A stretch of 64,000 nt of DNA from Vespa crabro (lineage: Eukaryota; Arthropoda; Insecta; Hymenoptera; Vespidae): contig NC_060970.1 in the NCBI RefSeq assembly GCF_910589235.1, positions 2,135,001 through 2,199,000 of the forward strand. The letters run 5' to 3'. Positions within the stretch are counted from its first letter, which is position 1. Each line of letters begins with the position of its first letter. Shown one piece after another: positions 62,376 to 64,000 of the stretch. A program made the position numbers and the translations under genes. The notes under the pieces were generated by a model. It did not search any database. It was not told the origin of the DNA and was given only the letters and a program-made list of their open reading frames with translations.

Positions 62376-63199
62376 AGTATAACTTGGAGGTTTAGAGGCT
62401 GAATAGGTAAGCAGTATTGTAGGAAGTTATCTTTCGTTCGTGCGAGTCGTACGCACCTCTAACGAAAGTATAACTTGGAGGTTTAGAGGCTGAATAGTAA
62501 GGAGGATTGTAGGGAGTTATCTTCCGCTCGTGCGAGTCATACACACCTCTAACGGAAGTATAACTTGGAGGTCTTAAGGAGGATTGGAGGCAAGTTATCT
62601 TTCGCTCGTGCGAGTCGTACGCACCTCTAACGAAAGTATAACTTGGAGGTTTAGAGGCTGAATAGTAAGGAGGATTGTAGAAAGTTATCTTCCGCTCGTG
62701 CGAGTGGTACGTACCTCTAACGAAAGTATAACTTGGAGGATTTGAAGCAGAGTAGTAAGGAGGATTGTAGGAAGTTATCTTCCGATCGTGCGAGTCATAC
62801 ACACCTCTAACGAAAGTATAACTTGGAGTTCTTAAGGAAGTTTGGAGGGAAGTTATCTTTCGCTCGTGCGAGTCGTACGTACCTCTAACGAAAGTATAAC
62901 TTGGAGGAATAGAGACAGACTAGTAAGGAGGATTGTTGGAAGTTATCTTCCGCTCATGCGAATCATACACACCTCTAACGAATGTATAACTCGGAGGTTT
63001 TAAGGAGGTTTGGGGGAAGTTATCTTCCGCTCGTGCGAGTCGTACGCACCTCTAACGAAAGTATAACTTGGAGGTTTAGAGGCTGAATAGTAAGCAGTAT
63101 TGTAGGAAGTTATCTTTCGTTCGTGCGAGTCGTACGCACCTCTAACGAAAGTATAACTTGGAGGTTTAGAGGCTGAATAGTAAGGAGGATTGTAGGGAG

Positions 63200-64000
63200 T
63201 TATCTTCCGCTCGTGCGAGTCGTACGCACCTCTAACGAAAGTATAACTTGGAGGATTTGAGGCAGAATAGTAAGGAGGATTGTAGGAAGTTATCTTCCGC
63301 TCGTGCGAGTCGTACGCACCTCTAACGAAAGTATAACTTGGAGGATTTGAGGCAGTATAGTAAGGAGGATTGTAGGAAGTTATCTTCCGATCGTGCGAGT
63401 CATACACACCTCTAACGAAAGTATAACTTGGAGGTTTTGGGGCGGAATAGTAAGGAGGATTGTAGGAAGTTATCTTCCGCTCATGCGAGTCGTACGCACC
63501 TCTAACGAAAGTATAACTTGGAGGCTTAGGGGCAGAATAGTAAGGAGAATTGTAGGAAGTTATCCTCCGCTCATGCGAATCATACACACCTCTAACGAAA
63601 GTATAACTTGGAGTTCTTAAGGAGGATTGGAGGCAAGTTATCTTCCGCTCGTGCGAGTCGTACGCACCTCTAACGAAAGTATAACTTGGAGGCTTAGGGG
63701 CAGAATAGTAAGGAGAATTGTAGGAAGTTATCTTCCGCTCATGCGAATCATACACACCTCTAACGAAAGTATAACTTGGAGTTCTTAAGGAAGTTTGGAG
63801 GGAAGTTATCTTTCGCTCGTGCGAGTCGTACGTACCTCTAACGAAAGTATAACTTGGAGGAATAGAGACAGACTAGTAAGGAGGATTGTTGGAAGTTATC
63901 TTCCGCTCATGCGAATCATACACACCTCTAACGAAAGTATAGCTCGGAGGTTTTAAGGAGGTTTGGGGGAAGTTATCTTCCGCTCGTGCGAGTCGTACGC
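63200..64000 (+). repeat. Block shared with 58861-59751, truncated by window end
   Basis: This matches the region near 58,861 at an offset of 4339, which changes to 4249 after about 63,635 because one 90-bp monomer is missing here. The rare TATAGCTCGG variant recurs at 56,652, 59,691 and 63,940. The array continues beyond the last base. Confidence 0.72.

Larger units (their letters stand above)
1..64000 (+). repeat. Satellite DNA array filling the window
   Basis: Every stretch I read is a copy of one monomer recognisable by GTTATCTTYCG, then GTGCGAGTCGTACGCACC, then ACGAAAGTATAACTTGGAG, then a G-rich tail ending AGGAAG or GGCAAG. All copies run in the same direction; I found no inverted segment. 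No unique spacer, transposon or gene interrupts them. Monomers are 77, 78, 90 or 91 bp; 14 of them span 92-1302, which extrapolates to roughly 740 in the window. A representative 90-bp monomer has about 46% GC with about twice as many G as C on this strand. The family is not one I recognise. A centromeric, pericentromeric or subtelomeric location is inference from array size and homogeneity only. Both window ends fall inside the array. Confidence 0.98.

Noticed and set aside
1..64000. CRISPR array
   Set aside because: The intervals between conserved segments are themselves repeated variants of the same sequence, monomers are longer than repeat-spacer units usually are, and there are no unique spacers, leader or cas genes.
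1..64000. CENP-B box in the monomer
   Set aside because: TTTCGTTCGTGCGAG resembles the start of the CENP-B box, but the required downstream A and CGGG positions do not match on either strand.
1..64000. Hammerhead ribozyme of the kind found in some satellites
   Set aside because: CGAAAG is present and some tails have GGCTGAATAG, but the CTGATGA core is absent and the spacing does not fit the three-stem fold on either strand.
1..64000. Telomeric repeat, tRNA-derived or rRNA-derived repeat
   Set aside because: No telomere-like short motif runs in tandem, and I could not find tRNA arms with an anticodon loop or any conserved rRNA segment in the monomer.
1..64000. Promoter or ribosome-binding sites (AAGGAGG in every monomer)
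   Set aside because: AAGGAGG resembles a bacterial ribosome-binding site but is part of the satellite tail, is not followed at proper spacing by any credible gene, and a bacterial origin for a 64-kb satellite is unlikely.

Overview
This window is a single, uninterrupted array of one satellite DNA family. From base 1 to base 64000 I see only head-to-tail copies of a monomer of about 90 bp, or of a shortened form of about 77 bp, all in the same orientation. There is no unique sequence, transposon, recognisable protein gene, tRNA, rRNA or CRISPR locus, and neither edge of the array is reached. Counting 14 monomers in 1211 bp (92-1302), the window holds roughly 740 monomers. An array this large and uniform points to eukaryotic heterochromatin (centromeric, pericentromeric or subtelomeric). 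The species cannot be read from the sequence.

Monomer anatomy, numbering the conserved GTTATC as base 1: the left half (about 1-51) is CpG-rich and carries a nested inverted repeat. The right half (about 52-90) is G-rich, nearly free of C, and holds most of the type-defining differences. Lengths fall into four classes: 90, 91 (ending GGCAA), 77 and 78 bp. The short classes lack a 13-bp segment, GGGGCAGAATAGT. Many recurrent left-half variants are CG to CA or TG changes, as expected from deamination of methylated cytosine.

Layout. 1-6.4 kb: related blocks, including a 14-monomer, 1211-bp higher-order unit (from 92) restarted in altered form at 1303. 6.4-19 kb: a mosaic of reused multi-monomer blocks. 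19,088-28,991: a tandem duplication of 4740 bp, the first copy having lost exactly five monomers (424 bp). 29-32 kb: a mosaic. 32,263-49,959: a near-identical tandem duplication of 8938 bp, the second copy having lost exactly two monomers. 50-55 kb: a mosaic. 54,974-60,229: two adjacent units at a 3039-bp offset. 61-64 kb: blocks shared with 7-8.5 kb and with 58.9-59.8 kb. The large indels I resolved between related blocks are whole numbers of monomers, the signature of in-register unequal exchange.

Open frames of up to 346 codons occur on both strands. They exist because 90 is a multiple of three and the monomer lacks stops in some frames. The starts I checked are GTG or TTG, and monomers of 77 or 91 bp shift the frame, so I call no CDS. 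The most informative observations are the nested dyad with paired substitutions in its inner stem, the CpG-decay signature, and the nested duplication history.
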